A stretch of DNA of 9,648 nt from Betaproteobacteria bacterium (lineage in GTDB: Bacteria > Pseudomonadota > Gammaproteobacteria > Burkholderiales > SG8-39), in contig JAOUGZ010000072.1 of the NCBI GenBank assembly GCA_029865405.1, positions 1 through 9,648 on the forward strand, given 5' to 3'. The translations under genes and the position numbers were made by a program. Under the pieces are notes generated by a model. It was not told the origin of the DNA. It did no database searches and saw only the letters and a list, made by a program, of their open reading frames with translations. Of the stretch, positions 1 through 7,894 are shown in pieces. Every line of letters begins with the position of its first letter. Position 1 is the stretch's first letter.

Positions 1-8
1 GGTGGGTC

Positions 9-803
9 GTGAAAAAAGGGTTCGTCTTCGGTCTGATGGTTGCGGCACTGCAGGGCTGCGCTACGCAGTTCGAGACCCGGCCCGCGCCGGGGGCGGGCGA
101 CACGCCGCACGTTTCACCGCTCCCGCTGATGCGCTTTCAGGGCGCCTCGATCAAGCCTGCGGCCGAGGACGCGCTCGTCGTGCCCGCCGACCTGCGGCCG
201 GGCGACATCATCCTCACCTCAACGGCGAGCCTGCGCTCGGCCGGCATCCAGCTGATGACGTTCTCGCCGGTGAGCCACGCCGCCGTCTACATCGGCAACG
301 GCCAGGTGGTGGAGGCGGTGGGATCGGGTGTACGGGTGCGCACGCTGCGCATGCTCCTGGACGAAGAAGCCATGGCGATGGCGCTGCGCTACCCGGGGCT
401 GACGGCGCAGCAAGGGCAGGACGTGCGCGCCGTCGCGCTGGAGAAAGTGGGCCGGAATTTCAATTTCGTCGGTGTGGCGATGCACGTACCTTTCGCGGTC
501 AATCGCCGGCTGTGCGAACTGCCGTTGCTGCCGTCCGTGTTGCGGGATGCGTGCATCCGGGGTGTCGGTGGCGTGCATCACCTGGTGACCAGCAGGCGCG
601 CCCTGTTCTGCTCGCAGCTGGTGCTGCAGAGCTATCGCCAGGCCGGTGTGTCGATCACCAATGCGGACCCGCGCCTGCTCAGTCCCGCGGACATCCTGCA
701 CATGCGGGAAGGGGATGTGTCCTCGGTCAGCATCAAGAAGCCGCTGCACTTCGTCGGCCACCTCAAATACCAGCAGGTGGCCGCGGCGCCGCGCCAGGAC
801 TAG
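9..803 (+). CDS. Lipoprotein with permuted papain-like (YiiX/YaeF, C92-type) hydrolase domain
   Basis: The 264-residue product is probably a lipoprotein acting in the periplasm as a cysteine amidase or peptidase. Residues 1-16 form a short signal peptide (KK, then a hydrophobic stretch) ending in a lipobox LQGC, so Cys17 would be lipidated. The domain starts with RPGDIIL (63-69), continues with SHAAVYIG around His90 and VVEAVG around Glu103, and ends with FCSQLV, where Cys201 is the likely nucleophile. His before Cys is the circularly permuted NlpC/P60-like order of the YiiX/YaeF family. The substrate cannot be read from sequence; cell-wall peptide or lipid amide bonds are possibilities. The GTG start is chosen because the lipoprotein signal begins there, with GGTGGG just upstream. 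The window begins only 8 bases earlier, so promoter and upstream neighbours are unseen. The gene converges on suhB, and the two stops overlap. Confidence 0.78.
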   Translation: MKKGFVFGLMVAALQGCATQFETRPAPGAGDTPHVSPLPLMRFQGASIKPAAEDALVVPADLRPGDIILTSTASLRSAGIQLMTFSPVSHAAVYIGNGQVVEAVGSGVRVRTLRMLLDEEAMAMALRYPGLTAQQGQDVRAVALEKVGRNFNFVGVAMHVPFAVNRRLCELPLLPSVLRDACIRGVGGVHHLVTSRRALFCSQLVLQSYRQAGVSITNADPRLLSPADILHMREGDVSSVSIKKPLHFVGHLKYQQVAAAPRQD

Positions 804-1576
804 CCGCGCAGGGCGCCGAGCAGCTGCGGCAGTACCTTCGGCGTGGCGGCGGCGATGTCGCCGCTGTCGAGGAATTCAGCCTTGCCGCCGAGGTCGCTGA
901 CCAGGCCGCCCGCCTCCTGGATGAGCAGCGCGCCCGCCGCCATGTCCCAGCGCGACAGCCCCATCTCCCAGAAGGCGTCGAGGCGACCTGCGGCGACGTA
1001 GGCGAGATCGAGCGCCGCAGCGCCCGCGCGCCGCACGCCCGAGGACGTGCCCATCAGCGTGCGCAGCTGCCGCATGTACGCTTCGATGCGATCCATCTCC
1101 TTGAACGGAAAGCCCGTGCCGACCAGCGCGTCGCCGAGCTGCGTGCACTTGGAGACGCGCATGCGCCGGTCGTCCATGAACGCGCCGCGCCCGCGCGAGG
1201 CGGTGAAGAGCTCGTTCTTCGCCGGGTCGTAGACCACGGCCAGCGTCAGCACGCCCTTGTGCTCGAGGGCGATCGACACGCAATACTGCGGAAAACCGTG
1301 GATGAAGTTGGTGGTGCCGTCCAGCGGATCGATGACCCACTGGAACTCGGGCCGCGCGCCGGCGCTCGCGCCCGACTCCTCGGCGAGGAAGCTGTGTTCC
1401 GGGTAGGCGCGGCGGATGACGTCGATGATCGCCTGCTCGGCCGCCTTGTCCACCTGCGTGACGAAGTCATTGCGGTTCTTGGCGCGGACATCGAGCCCGC
1501 CTGCCAGCGCGGCGCGGTTGATGAGCGAGCCGGCGCGGCGCGCGGCTTTCACCGCGATATTGAGCATCGGATGCAT
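800..1576 (-). CDS. suhB: Inositol-1-monophosphatase family protein SuhB
   Basis: This 258-residue protein is an Mg2+-dependent inositol monophosphatase. In E. coli, SuhB also joins the Nus complex in rRNA transcription antitermination and ribosome maturation; that second role here is inference. It opens [16 protein letters not shown], nearly the E. coli N-terminus, which fixes the ATG start. The metal-binding signature is complete: Glu66 in AEESG (64-69 region), Asp83 and Asp86 in [12 protein letters not shown], and Asp211 in SRWDMAAG, each one residue short of its E. coli equivalent. [16 protein letters not shown] (189-204) is typical of the family. No usual Shine-Dalgarno spacing is seen: AGGAC lies directly against the ATG. 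A TAGAAT -10-like hexamer reads toward the gene at 1587-1582, so the transcript could be nearly leaderless. It is divergent from trmJ and convergent with the lipoprotein gene. Confidence 0.95.
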   Translation of the reverse strand: MHPMLNIAVKAARRAGSLINRAALAGGLDVRAKNRNDFVTQVDKAAEQAIIDVIRRAYPEHSFLAEESGASAGARPEFQWVIDPLDGTTNFIHGFPQYCVSIALEHKGVLTLAVVYDPAKNELFTASRGRGAFMDDRRMRVSKCTQLGDALVGTGFPFKEMDRIEAYMRQLRTLMGTSSGVRRAGAAALDLAYVAAGRLDAFWEMGLSRWDMAAGALLIQEAGGLVSDLGGKAEFLDSGDIAAATPKVLPQLLGALRG

Positions 1577-1597
1577 GTCCTATTCTAGACTGCGCGC
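1577..1597. promoter_or_regulatory. Divergent suhB/trmJ intergenic gap with near-symmetric -10-like sequence
   Basis: The gap is only 21 bp and contains TATTCTAGACT, centred on the palindrome TCTAGA (1584-1589). Read toward suhB it offers TAGAAT (1587-1582; five of six matches to TATAAT). Read toward trmJ it offers TATTCT (1581-1586; four of six), with TTGAGC at 1560-1565 as a short-spaced -35 candidate. Either promoter would start transcription within about 5 bases of the start codon. Promoter activity is an inference, since A/T-rich hexamers stand out easily in such GC-rich DNA. Confidence 0.4.
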
Positions 1598-2290
1598 ATG
1601 TCCGCGCCGCGCGTCGTGCTCTGCAGGCCCAGCCATCCCGGCAATATCGGCGCCGCCGCGCGCGCCATGAAGACCATGGGGCTGAGCGACCTGCGCCTGG
1701 TCGCCCCGGAGCGTGCGCCCGCGCCCAAGGACGAATGGATGGCGACGCACGGCGCCGACGTGCTGGCGGCCGCGCGCACGCACGCCACGCTCGTGGAGGC
1801 GATCGCCGATTGCGCGGTGGCGTTCGCGCTGACCGCGCGCCCGCGCGAGTGGTCGCCGCAGGTGCTCGATGCGCGCGCCGCCGCCGCGCACGCCGCGACG
1901 TACGCCGGGCCGGTGGCGTTCGTCTTCGGCAGCGAAGCCGCGGGGCTGAGCAACGAAGAGCTCTTCGCCTGCCAGTACCTCGTGCACATCCCGGCGGACC
2001 CGGAGAACAGCTCGCTCAACCTCGCGCAGGCCGTGCAGGTCGTGTGCTACGAGCTGCACATGGCGAAAGGGGCGGCGGTGCCGCCGATGCGCGCGCAAAA
2101 GCCGGCCTCGATCGCGGACCTGGAAGGCCTTTACGCGCACCTCGAGGACGCGGCCCGCGAGAGCGGTTTCATGGCTCCGGGATCCAAGCTGCGCGAGCGC
2201 TGGCGACGGCTGTTTTCCCGGGTCCCGGCCCTCGAGCGCGAGGAAGTGAATATCCTGCGGGGACTGCTGAAATCCCTGATGAAGAAATAG
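1598..2290 (+). CDS. trmJ: tRNA (cytidine/uridine-2'-O-)-methyltransferase TrmJ
   Basis: This is a SPOUT-superfamily methyltransferase of 230 residues. In E. coli, TrmJ 2'-O-methylates position 32 in the anticodon loop of several tRNAs, using S-adenosylmethionine. The N-terminus HPGNIGAAARAMKTMG (13-28) matches the family, with Arg22 corresponding to the E. coli catalytic Arg23. Arg81 and Arg83 in TARPREW correspond to E. coli Arg82 and Arg84. The SAM knot is visible as FVFGSEAAGLS (108-118) and the SSLNLAQAVQ motif (138-147). A variable C-terminal helical region (about 165-230) follows. ATG at 1598 places the conserved motif at the normal distance from the start, but no Shine-Dalgarno sequence precedes it. 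Neighbours are suhB, divergent 21 bp away, and cysE, 35 bp downstream on the same strand; suhB-trmJ-cysE-isc is a recurrent order in beta/gammaproteobacteria. Confidence 0.94.
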   Translation: MSAPRVVLCRPSHPGNIGAAARAMKTMGLSDLRLVAPERAPAPKDEWMATHGADVLAAARTHATLVEAIADCAVAFALTARPREWSPQVLDARAAAAHAATYAGPVAFVFGSEAAGLSNEELFACQYLVHIPADPENSSLNLAQAVQVVCYELHMAKGAAVPPMRAQKPASIADLEGLYAHLEDAARESGFMAPGSKLRERWRRLFSRVPALEREEVNILRGLLKSLMKK

Positions 2291-2319
2291 TTGATGAAAT
2301 TACTCGGATAACCTAGAGT
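2291..2319 (+). promoter_or_regulatory. Possible weak promoter ahead of cysE
   Basis: The 35-bp trmJ-cysE gap is unusually A/T-rich for this window. TTGATG (2291-2296) and TAGAGT (2314-2319) are 17 bp apart and each match sigma70 consensus at four of six positions. Transcription would then begin almost on the cysE ATG, which counts against it. Simple read-through from trmJ is equally likely. I see no IscR-type dyad here. Confidence 0.25.
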
Positions 2320-2325
2320 CTCTTC

Positions 2326-3030
2326 ATGTTCAACCGCCTACGCGAAGACATCGCCAGCATCTTTGCCCGCGACCCGGCGGCGCGCACCACGTTCGAGGTC
2401 CTGACCTGCTATCCCGGGTTGCACGCCATCTACATCCACAAGCTGGCGCGCTGGTTCTGGACCCACGGCTTGCGCTGGCTGGGACGTTTCACCTCCCACG
2501 TCGGGCGCTGGTTGACCGGCATCGAGATCCATCCGGGGGTCATCGTCGGGCGGCGGGTGTTCATCGACCACGGCATGGGCGTGGTCATCGGCGAGACCGC
2601 GGAAGTCGGCGACGACTGCACGATCTACCAGGGCGTGACCCTCGGAGGCACCTCGCTGTACCGCGGCGCCAAGCGCCATCCGACGCTGGGCGCCGGGGTC
2701 GTGGTCGGGGCGGGCGCCAAGGTGCTCGGCGGCTTCACCGTGGGCGCGGGCGCGAAGATCGGCTCCAACGCGGTGGTCGTGAACGCCGTGCCGGCCGGCG
2801 CGACGGTGGTGGGGATTCCGGGGCGAATCGTCGAGGAGGCGCCTGCGCAAAAGACCGCGGGCTTCGCCGCCTATGGCGTCGAGCAGGGCCAGGACGACCC
2901 CTACGCGCAGGAGATCCGGAAGCTCGCCGAGCACTCGGCGGAGCTCGAGCAGGCCCTTGCCAAGCTCAAGGAAAAGCTCGCAGATCTGGAAAAAGACGAG
3001 CGTAGAGACCCGCTTAGAGCGGTCAAGTGA
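2326..3030 (+). CDS. cysE: Serine O-acetyltransferase CysE (short form)
   Basis: The enzyme acetylates L-serine with acetyl-CoA to O-acetylserine, the first committed step of cysteine synthesis, so it feeds the sulfur donor used by IscS next door. The protein has 234 residues, shorter than E. coli CysE (273), because the N-terminal helical domain is reduced to about 60 residues. The left-handed beta-helix runs from IEIHP (66-70) to about GIPGRIV (163-169). The catalytic His is His82 in FIDHGMG, and His118 in KRHPTL matches E. coli His193. [22 protein letters not shown] (89-110 region) is typical of this subfamily. Residues about 193-226 form a charged, leucine-rich probable coiled coil, and the chain ends in RAVK, not the C-terminal isoleucine that E. 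coli CysE uses to bind CysK. A weak AGAG (2315-2318) precedes the ATG. Confidence 0.94.
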   Translation: MFNRLREDIASIFARDPAARTTFEVLTCYPGLHAIYIHKLARWFWTHGLRWLGRFTSHVGRWLTGIEIHPGVIVGRRVFIDHGMGVVIGETAEVGDDCTIYQGVTLGGTSLYRGAKRHPTLGAGVVVGAGAKVLGGFTVGAGAKIGSNAVVVNAVPAGATVVGIPGRIVEEAPAQKTAGFAAYGVEQGQDDPYAQEIRKLAEHSAELEQALAKLKEKLADLEKDERRDPLRAVK

Positions 3031-3055
3031 GTTCTTGACTGTTTCAGTCGGGAAT
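3031..3055 (+). promoter_or_regulatory. IscR type 1 operator, site 1 (over the -35)
   Basis: These 25 bp match the E. coli type 1 IscR motif (ATASYYGACT, RWWWY, AGTCRRSTAT) at 22 of 25 positions by my alignment. The core is a perfect dyad, GACTG (3037-3041), TTT, CAGTC (3045-3049), centred on 3043. The mismatches lie only in the outer arms. It starts at the base after the cysE stop codon and covers the -35 hexamer. Type 1 sites are bound by [2Fe-2S]-IscR, so negative autoregulation is the expected effect; binding here is inferred. Confidence 0.82.
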
Positions 3056-3064
3056 CGTTATACT
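3035..3064 (+). promoter_or_regulatory. Promoter of the isc operon (sigma70-type)
   Basis: TTGACT (3035-3040; five of six matches to TTGACA) and TATACT (3059-3064; five of six matches to TATAAT) are separated by 18 bp. It is the best promoter match I see in the window and lies 31 bp before the iscR start codon. The transcription start is expected near 3071, giving a leader of about 25 bases with GAGG at 3087-3090 as ribosome binding site. Both hexamers lie inside the two proposed IscR sites, which fits promoter occlusion. Confidence 0.82.
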
Positions 3065-3084
3065 TGAGCACATTAATCGGGTAT
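3060..3084 (+). promoter_or_regulatory. IscR type 1 operator, site 2 (over the -10 and start)
   Basis: A second 25-bp segment matches the same type 1 motif at 21 of 25 positions. The outer arms are perfect, ATAC (3060-3063) against GTAT (3081-3084), and GA/TC half-site bases are kept, while the inner GACT/AGTC core is degenerate. Its centre, 3072, is 29 bp from the centre of site 1, and it covers the -10 hexamer and the predicted transcription start. E. coli PiscR also has two IscR sites. This site is likely weaker than site 1. Confidence 0.68.
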
Positions 3085-3095
3085 TCGAGGCAGCC

Positions 3096-3563
3096 ATGAG
3101 ACTCACGACCAAAGGCCGGTTCGCAGTCACTGCGATGGTGGATCTCGCCATGCGCCAGACGCGCGGGCCGGTGACGCTGGCGGCGATCAGCGAGCGCCAG
3201 CACATTTCGCTTTCGTATCTGGAGCAGCTGTTCGGCAAGCTGCGCCGCAGGAAGCTCGTGTCGAGCGTGCGCGGCCCGGGCGGCGGCTACAACCTGGCGC
3301 AGCCGGTGACGAGCGTATCGGTCGCCGACATCGTCACCGCGGTCGACGAGCCGCTGGATGCCACGCAATGCCGCGGCAAGGAGAACTGTGCCGACGAAAA
3401 GCGCTGCATGACGCACGATCTGTGGGCCACGCTGAACACCAAGATGCACGAGTACCTGTCCTCGGTCAGCCTCGCCGACCTGGTCGCGCACCAGAGCGGC
3501 AAGCACGTGGCGGTGCTGCACGACCAGCGGCGCGCGCCCGACAAGGAGGAGATGGCCGCGTGA
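3096..3563 (+). CDS. iscR: Fe-S cluster-sensing transcriptional regulator IscR
   Basis: IscR is an Rrf2-family DNA-binding protein that reports cellular Fe-S status. With a [2Fe-2S] cluster it represses the isc operon through type 1 sites; apo-IscR can act at type 2 sites. The 155-residue protein has the winged helix-turn-helix at the N-terminus ([30 protein letters not shown] at 40-51; the wing [10 protein letters not shown] at 59-68). Glu43, which discriminates between site types in E. coli, is present. The cluster ligands Cys92, Cys98, Cys104 and His107 sit at exactly the E. coli positions. GAGG at 3087-3090 is a well-placed ribosome binding site. The gene is preceded by its own promoter with two IscR-like sites, so autoregulation is very likely. 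Its stop codon overlaps the iscS start by 4 bases. Confidence 0.97.
   Translation: MRLTTKGRFAVTAMVDLAMRQTRGPVTLAAISERQHISLSYLEQLFGKLRRRKLVSSVRGPGGGYNLAQPVTSVSVADIVTAVDEPLDATQCRGKENCADEKRCMTHDLWATLNTKMHEYLSSVSLADLVAHQSGKHVAVLHDQRRAPDKEEMAA
3544..3551 (+). promoter_or_regulatory. Shine-Dalgarno sequence for iscS GTG start
   Basis: AGGAGGAG lies inside the end of iscR, 8-10 bases before the GTG at 3560. It settles the iscS start as this GTG, since the frame stays open far upstream inside iscR. The overlap GTGA with the iscR stop suggests coupled translation. Confidence 0.8.
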
Positions 3564-4768
3564 AGCTGCCGATCTACCTCGATTACTCGGCGACCACGCC
3601 GGTGGACCCGCGCGTGGCGCAGAAGATGATCCCGTATCTCACGGAGAACTTCGGCAATCCGGCGAGCCGCTCGCACGCCTTCGGCTGGAAGGCCGAGGAG
3701 GGCGTGGAAGCGGCCCGCGGCCACGTCGCGGCGCTGATCGGCGCCGACCCGAGGGAGATCGTGTGGACCTCGGGCGCCACCGAGGGCAACAACCTCGCCA
3801 TCAAGGGCGCCGCGCACTTCAACAAGACGCGCGGCAAACACCTGATCACGCAGAAGACCGAGCACAAGGCGACGCTCGACACGATGCGCGAGCTCGAGCG
3901 CCAGGGCTTCGAGTGCACCTACCTCGAAGTCGAGGAGAACGGCCTCGTCGACCTGAAGAAGTTCGAGGCGGCGATCCGACCGGACACCATCGTGGCGTCG
4001 ATCATGATGGTGAACAACGAGATCGGCGTGATCCAGCCGATCGCCGAGATCGGCGAGATCTGCCGCGCGAAAGGCATCGTGTTCCACTGCGACGCGGTGC
4101 AGGCGGCGGGCAAGCTGCCCATCGACCTCGCCACGCTGAAGGTCGACCTGCTGACCATCACCGCGCACAAGATGTACGGACCCAAGGGGATCGGCGCGCT
4201 GTACGTGCGCAGAAAGCCCCGCGTGCGCATCGAGCCGCAGATCCACGGCGGCGGGCACGAACGGGGTTTCCGCTCCGGCACGCTCGCCACGCACCAGATC
4301 GTCGGCTTCGGCGAGGCGGCGCGCCTCGCGAAGCTGGAGATGGCAACCGACAACGAGCGCATCCGGCTGCTTCGCGACCGGCTGTGGCGTGGCCTGTCGT
4401 CGATGGAGGCGGTGGTGCTGAACGGCGACCTGGAGCGGCGCATCCCGGGCAACCTCAACGTCAGCTTCAACTACGTCGAGGGCGAGTCGCTGATCATGGC
4501 GATCAAGGACATCGCAGTATCCTCGGGCTCGGCCTGCACCTCGGCCTCGCTCGAGCCGTCCTACGTGCTGCGCGCGCTGGGGCGCTCGGACGAGCTGGCG
4601 CATTCGTCGATCCGCTTCACGCTCGGCAAGTACACCACCGAGGAGGAAGTGGATTACGCGGTGAACTTGGTGAAGGCCAAAGTTGCCAAACTCAGAGAGC
4701 TGTCGCCGCTCTGGGAAATGTACAAGGACGGCGTCGACTTGAACACGGTCCAGTGGGCCGCACATTGA
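3560..4768 (+). CDS. iscS: Cysteine desulfurase IscS
   Basis: IscS is the PLP-dependent enzyme that converts L-cysteine to L-alanine and holds the sulfur as a persulfide for IscU and other acceptors such as tRNA-thiolation proteins. The 402-residue chain starts (GTG)[18 protein letters not shown], nearly identical to E. coli IscS, which supports this start although the open frame extends back to 3368. Key residues are present with a two-residue offset from E. coli: His102 (TEHKAT) stacking on PLP, the PLP lysine Lys204 ([10 protein letters not shown]), and the persulfide cysteine Cys326 in [14 protein letters not shown] (238-241) and the C-terminus [11 protein letters not shown], where IscU docks in E. 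coli, are also conserved. It overlaps iscR by 4 bases and is followed by iscU after 13 bp, in the canonical isc order. Confidence 0.98.
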   Translation: MKLPIYLDYSATTPVDPRVAQKMIPYLTENFGNPASRSHAFGWKAEEGVEAARGHVAALIGADPREIVWTSGATEGNNLAIKGAAHFNKTRGKHLITQKTEHKATLDTMRELERQGFECTYLEVEENGLVDLKKFEAAIRPDTIVASIMMVNNEIGVIQPIAEIGEICRAKGIVFHCDAVQAAGKLPIDLATLKVDLLTITAHKMYGPKGIGALYVRRKPRVRIEPQIHGGGHERGFRSGTLATHQIVGFGEAARLAKLEMATDNERIRLLRDRLWRGLSSMEAVVLNGDLERRIPGNLNVSFNYVEGESLIMAIKDIAVSSGSACTSASLEPSYVLRALGRSDELAHSSIRFTLGKYTTEEEVDYAVNLVKAKVAKLRELSPLWEMYKDGVDLNTVQWAAH

Positions 4769-4781
4769 GCTAGGAGTCACC

Positions 4782-5198
4782 ATGGCATACAGCGACAAGG
4801 TCATCGATCACTACGAGAATCCGCGCAACGTCGGCTCCTTCGACAAGGACGACGAGGCGGTGGGCACCGGCATGGTCGGCGCGCCGGCCTGCGGCGACGT
4901 GATGAAGCTGCAGATCCGCGTCAACAAGGACGGCGTCATCGAGGACGCGCGCTTCAAGACCTACGGCTGCGGCTCGGCCATCGCCTCGTCCTCGCTGGTC
5001 ACGGAATGGGTCAAGGGCAAGCGCCTGGACGACGCCGCAGGCATCAAGAACACGCAGATCGCCGAGGAGCTGTCGCTGCCGCCGGTGAAGATCCATTGCT
5101 CGATCCTCGCCGAGGACGCGATCAAGGCCGCGGTGGAGGACTACAAGAAGAAGCACGGCGCGCAGGCGCAGGCCAAGCCCGGGCAAAAGGCGGCCTGA
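4782..5198 (+). CDS. iscU: Fe-S cluster assembly scaffold IscU
   Basis: IscU is the scaffold on which [2Fe-2S] and [4Fe-4S] clusters are built from IscS sulfur and iron before transfer by HscA/HscB. The 138-residue protein keeps all cluster residues at E. coli numbering: Cys37 and Asp39 (GAPACGDV), Cys63 (TYGCGSAIA), and His105-Cys106 ([11 protein letters not shown]). The HscA recognition motif LPPVK is at 99-103. It is about ten residues longer than E. coli IscU, because of an Ala/Gln/Lys-rich tail after KKKHG that looks disordered and has no evident function. AGGAG at 4772-4776 is five bases from the ATG, the clearest ribosome binding site in the operon, consistent with the need for abundant scaffold. 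Its stop is one base before the iscA start. Confidence 0.98.
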   Translation: MAYSDKVIDHYENPRNVGSFDKDDEAVGTGMVGAPACGDVMKLQIRVNKDGVIEDARFKTYGCGSAIASSSLVTEWVKGKRLDDAAGIKNTQIAEELSLPPVKIHCSILAEDAIKAAVEDYKKKHGAQAQAKPGQKAA

Positions 5199-5199
5199 C

Positions 5200-5523
5200 A
5201 TGGCAGTGACCCTCACCGAGAAGGCCGCTGCGCACGTGCAGAACTTCTTCACCAAGCGCGGCAAGGGCGTGGCGCTGCGCCTGGGCGTGCGCACCTCCGG
5301 CTGCTCGGGCTTCGCCTACAAGCTCGAGTTCGCCGACGTGGTGAACGCGGACGACCACCTCTTCGAGAGCCACGGCGTGAAGGTGGTGGTGGACCCGAAG
5401 AGCATGCCGTTTCTGGAAGGCACCCAGCTCGACTTCACCCGCGAGGGGCTGAACGAAGGCTTCAAGTTCAGCAACCCCAACGTCAAGGACGAATGCGGCT
5501 GCGGCGAATCCTTTAACGTTTGA
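5200..5523 (+). CDS. iscA: A-type Fe-S carrier protein IscA
   Basis: IscA accepts Fe-S clusters or iron and helps deliver them to target proteins, notably for [4Fe-4S] maturation. The 107-residue protein has the three A-type cysteines at the same positions as E. coli IscA: Cys35 in SGCSGFAY and Cys99/Cys101 in the C-terminal CGCGESF. The length and the position inside the isc operon favour IscA over the paralogues ErpA and SufA. AAGG at 5187-5190, inside the end of iscU, is a plausible ribosome binding site. The final TGA shares bases with the TTG start of hscB. Confidence 0.96.
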   Translation: MAVTLTEKAAAHVQNFFTKRGKGVALRLGVRTSGCSGFAYKLEFADVVNADDHLFESHGVKVVVDPKSMPFLEGTQLDFTREGLNEGFKFSNPNVKDECGCGESFNV

Positions 5524-6026
5524 AGAACCACTTCGAGCTCTTCGGCCTGACGCCGGCTTTCGCGCTCGAGGCGGAGTCGCTCGAGCGCGCCTACCGCGAG
5601 ATCCAGTCGCAGATCCACCCCGACCGCTACGCGCAGGCGGGTGACGCCGAGCGGCGCGCGTCGCTGCAATGGACTACGCGCGTGAACGAAGCCTACCGCA
5701 CGCTGAAGAGCCCGGTGCAGCGGGCGCGCTACCTGCTGGAGATGAACGGCGTGGACGTGCAATTCGAGACCAATACGCAGATGCCGGCGGAGTTCCTGAT
5801 GAAGCAGCTGGCGCTGCGCGAAGCGCTCGAAGAGGCGAAGCAGCCCGCGGCCCTGGAGCGGCTGCAGGCCCAGGTGCGGAGAGAAAAGGCGCTGCTCGAA
5901 AAGCACATCGCCCGGCTGCTGGATGCCGAGAAGGACTACGCGGGGGCGGCCGGCGAGGCGAGAAAGCTCATGTTCCTCGACAAGCTCGACGCCGAAATCG
6001 ACCTCGCCTTCGAAGGGGTGGGCTGA
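5520..6026 (+). CDS. hscB: Co-chaperone HscB (J-domain protein)
   Basis: HscB is the dedicated J-protein that brings IscU to HscA and stimulates its ATPase. The 168-residue chain (E. coli, 171) has an N-terminal J domain with HPD at 33-35 in [10 protein letters not shown], then a C-terminal three-helix IscU-binding domain with [13 protein letters not shown] (91-103), matching the E. coli FLMEQLELREEL segment, and [10 protein letters not shown] (147-156). The start is taken as TTG at 5520 because the conserved N-terminus (NHFELFGL) lies directly after it. No clear Shine-Dalgarno sequence is visible, and the TTG overlaps the iscA stop (TTGA), so translation probably depends on coupling to iscA. 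It ends with TGATG, sharing one base with the hscA start. Confidence 0.95.
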   Translation: MKNHFELFGLTPAFALEAESLERAYREIQSQIHPDRYAQAGDAERRASLQWTTRVNEAYRTLKSPVQRARYLLEMNGVDVQFETNTQMPAEFLMKQLALREALEEAKQPAALERLQAQVRREKALLEKHIARLLDAEKDYAGAAGEARKLMFLDKLDAEIDLAFEGVG

Positions 6027-7894
6027 TGGCCCTGCTGCAGATCGCCGAGCCGGGCGAGTCCGCCGCGCCCCACCAGCGGCGTCTTGCGGTGGGCATCGAC
6101 CTTGGCACCACCAATTCGCTCGTCGCCGCGGTGCGCAGCGGCGCCGCGGCCGTGCTGCCCGATGCGCGCGGCCGGCCGCTCCTGCCATCCATCGTGCGCT
6201 ACTTCGCCGATGGGCGCGTCGAGGTGGGCTACGCGGCCGAGGCCAAGCAGTCCGAAGATCCGAAGAACACCATCGTCTCCGCCAAGCGCTACATGGGGCG
6301 CGGCCTGAAGGACGTGACGCACGCCGAGAACGCGCCCTACGATTTCCTGGACGCGCCGGGCATGCTGCAGATCCGCACCGTGGCCGGGCCGAAGAGCCCG
6401 GTGGAAGTGTCGGCCGAGATCCTGAAAGTGCTGGGCGCGCGCGCCGAAGCGTCGCTCGGCGACAAGCTCACGGGCGTGGTGATCACGGTGCCCGCCTACT
6501 TCGACGACGCGCAGCGCCAGGCGACGAAGGATGCGGGGCGGCTTGCCGGGCTCAACGTGCTGCGCCTGTTGAACGAGCCCACCGCGGCGGCGATCGCCTA
6601 CGGGCTGGACAACGGTGCGGAGGGCACCTACGCGGTGTACGACCTGGGCGGCGGCACCTTCGACATCTCCATCCTTAAACTGTCCAAGGGCGTGTTCGAA
6701 GTGGTGGCCACCAGCGGCGACGCCGCACTCGGCGGCGACGATTTCGACCAGCGCGTGTTCTGCTGGGTGGTGGAGCAGGCGAAGCTTGCGCCGCTGAACG
6801 CGCGGGACATGCGCCTGCTCCTGGTCAAGTCGCGCCAGGCCAAGGAGTACCTGACGATGCACGGCGAGGCGCGCATCACGGCGAAGCTCTCCACGGGGGA
6901 GTTCGTCGACCTCGACCTGGACAGCGAGACGTTCTGCCGCATCACACATCACCTCGTGCAAAAGACGCTCGCACCCGTGCGCAAGGCGCTGCGCGACGCG
7001 CAGCTGGCCGTGGAGGACATCAAGGGCGTAGTGATGGTGGGCGGCGCGACGCGCATGCCGCAGATCCAGCATGTGGTGGGCGAGTTCTTCCGCCGCGACC
7101 CGCTCAACAACCTCGATCCGGACAAGGTGGTGGCGCTGGGCGCCGCGATGCAGGCCGATGTGCTCGCGGGCAACAAGCCGGCGGGCGAGGACTGGCTGCT
7201 GCTCGACGTGATCCCGCTGTCCCTGGGCATCGAAACGATGGGCGGGCTCGCCGAGAAGATCATTCCGCGCAATTCGACCATCCCGGTGGCGCGCGCGCAG
7301 GAATTCACCACCTTCAAGGACGGCCAGACCGGGATGAGCTTCCACGTGGTGCAGGGCGAGCGCGAGCTGGTCGCGGACTGCCGCTCGCTCGCGCGCTTCG
7401 AGCTGAAGGGCATCCCGCCGATGGCGGCCGGCGCCGGGCGCGTGCGCGTGACCTTCCAGGTCGACGCCGACGGCCTGCTGTCGGTGAGCGCCGAGGAGCG
7501 CACGACGAACGCGAAGGCCTCGGTGACGGTCAAGCCGTCCTACGGGCTGGGCGACACCGACATCGAGCGCATGCTGAGGGATTCCTTCGAGCACGCCAAG
7601 GACGACATGCACGCCCGCGCGCGCCATGAAGCGCGCGTCGACGCCCAGCGTCTGCTGGAGGCGGTGCGCGCCGCGCTCGAAGCTGACGGCGCGCTGCTGT
7701 CCGCGGCCGAGCGCGAGGCGATCGAGCGGCAGGTGGCGGCGCTGGCCGCCGTGGCGGCCTCGAACGAGCATCGCGCCATCCGGCAGGCGAGCGATGCGCT
7801 CAACAAGGCCACCGAGGAATTCGCGGCGCGCCGCATGGACGCGGGCGTGCGCCGGGCGCTGGCGGGGCGCAAGATCGCCACTCTGGAACTGTAG
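6026..7894 (+). CDS. hscA: Specialised Hsp70 chaperone HscA
   Basis: HscA is the Hsp70 that binds the LPPVK motif of IscU and uses ATP to release the assembled cluster. The 622-residue protein (E. coli, 616) has the nucleotide-binding domain with phosphate loop GIDLGTTNS (23-31), [19 protein letters not shown] (153-171), [11 protein letters not shown] (183-193), YDLGGGTFD (205-213) and [11 protein letters not shown] (335-345). The interdomain linker [11 protein letters not shown] (394-404) leads into the substrate domain, and an alpha-helical lid runs from about 510 to the end. The ATG at 6026 places the phosphate loop at the usual depth, with GAAGGGG (6012-6018) as ribosome binding site; the open frame continues upstream inside hscB but shows no Hsp70 sequence there. 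HscA rather than DnaK is inferred from operon position and from the absence of a GGMP-type tail. Confidence 0.97.
   Translation: MALLQIAEPGESAAPHQRRLAVGIDLGTTNSLVAAVRSGAAAVLPDARGRPLLPSIVRYFADGRVEVGYAAEAKQSEDPKNTIVSAKRYMGRGLKDVTHAENAPYDFLDAPGMLQIRTVAGPKSPVEVSAEILKVLGARAEASLGDKLTGVVITVPAYFDDAQRQATKDAGRLAGLNVLRLLNEPTAAAIAYGLDNGAEGTYAVYDLGGGTFDISILKLSKGVFEVVATSGDAALGGDDFDQRVFCWVVEQAKLAPLNARDMRLLLVKSRQAKEYLTMHGEARITAKLSTGEFVDLDLDSETFCRITHHLVQKTLAPVRKALRDAQLAVEDIKGVVMVGGATRMPQIQHVVGEFFRRDPLNNLDPDKVVALGAAMQADVLAGNKPAGEDWLLLDVIPLSLGIETMGGLAEKIIPRNSTIPVARAQEFTTFKDGQTGMSFHVVQGERELVADCRSLARFELKGIPPMAAGAGRVRVTFQVDADGLLSVSAEERTTNAKASVTVKPSYGLGDTDIERMLRDSFEHAKDDMHARARHEARVDAQRLLEAVRAALEADGALLSAAEREAIERQVAALAAVAASNEHRAIRQASDALNKATEEFAARRMDAGVRRALAGRKIATLEL

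Noticed and set aside
2..1588. About 528-codon plus-strand frame across the lipoprotein gene and suhB
   Set aside because: It overlaps two genes with clear families in other frames, is rich in Arg, Gly and Ala, and has no domain of its own.
3037..3049. GACTG-TTT-CAGTC hairpin as a transcription terminator for cysE
   Set aside because: The stem is only five base pairs with no T-run, and it coincides with the core of the IscR type 1 motif and the -35, so an operator is the better explanation.
3368..3559. Longer iscS with an N-terminal extension of 64 residues
   Set aside because: The extension is out-of-frame iscR sequence. The GTG at 3560 has a strong AGGAGGAG and gives the exact IscS N-terminus.
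3287..4804. About 500-codon minus-strand frame opposite iscR and iscS
   Set aside because: Same reason: an antisense shadow of conserved coding sequence with low-complexity composition and no motif.
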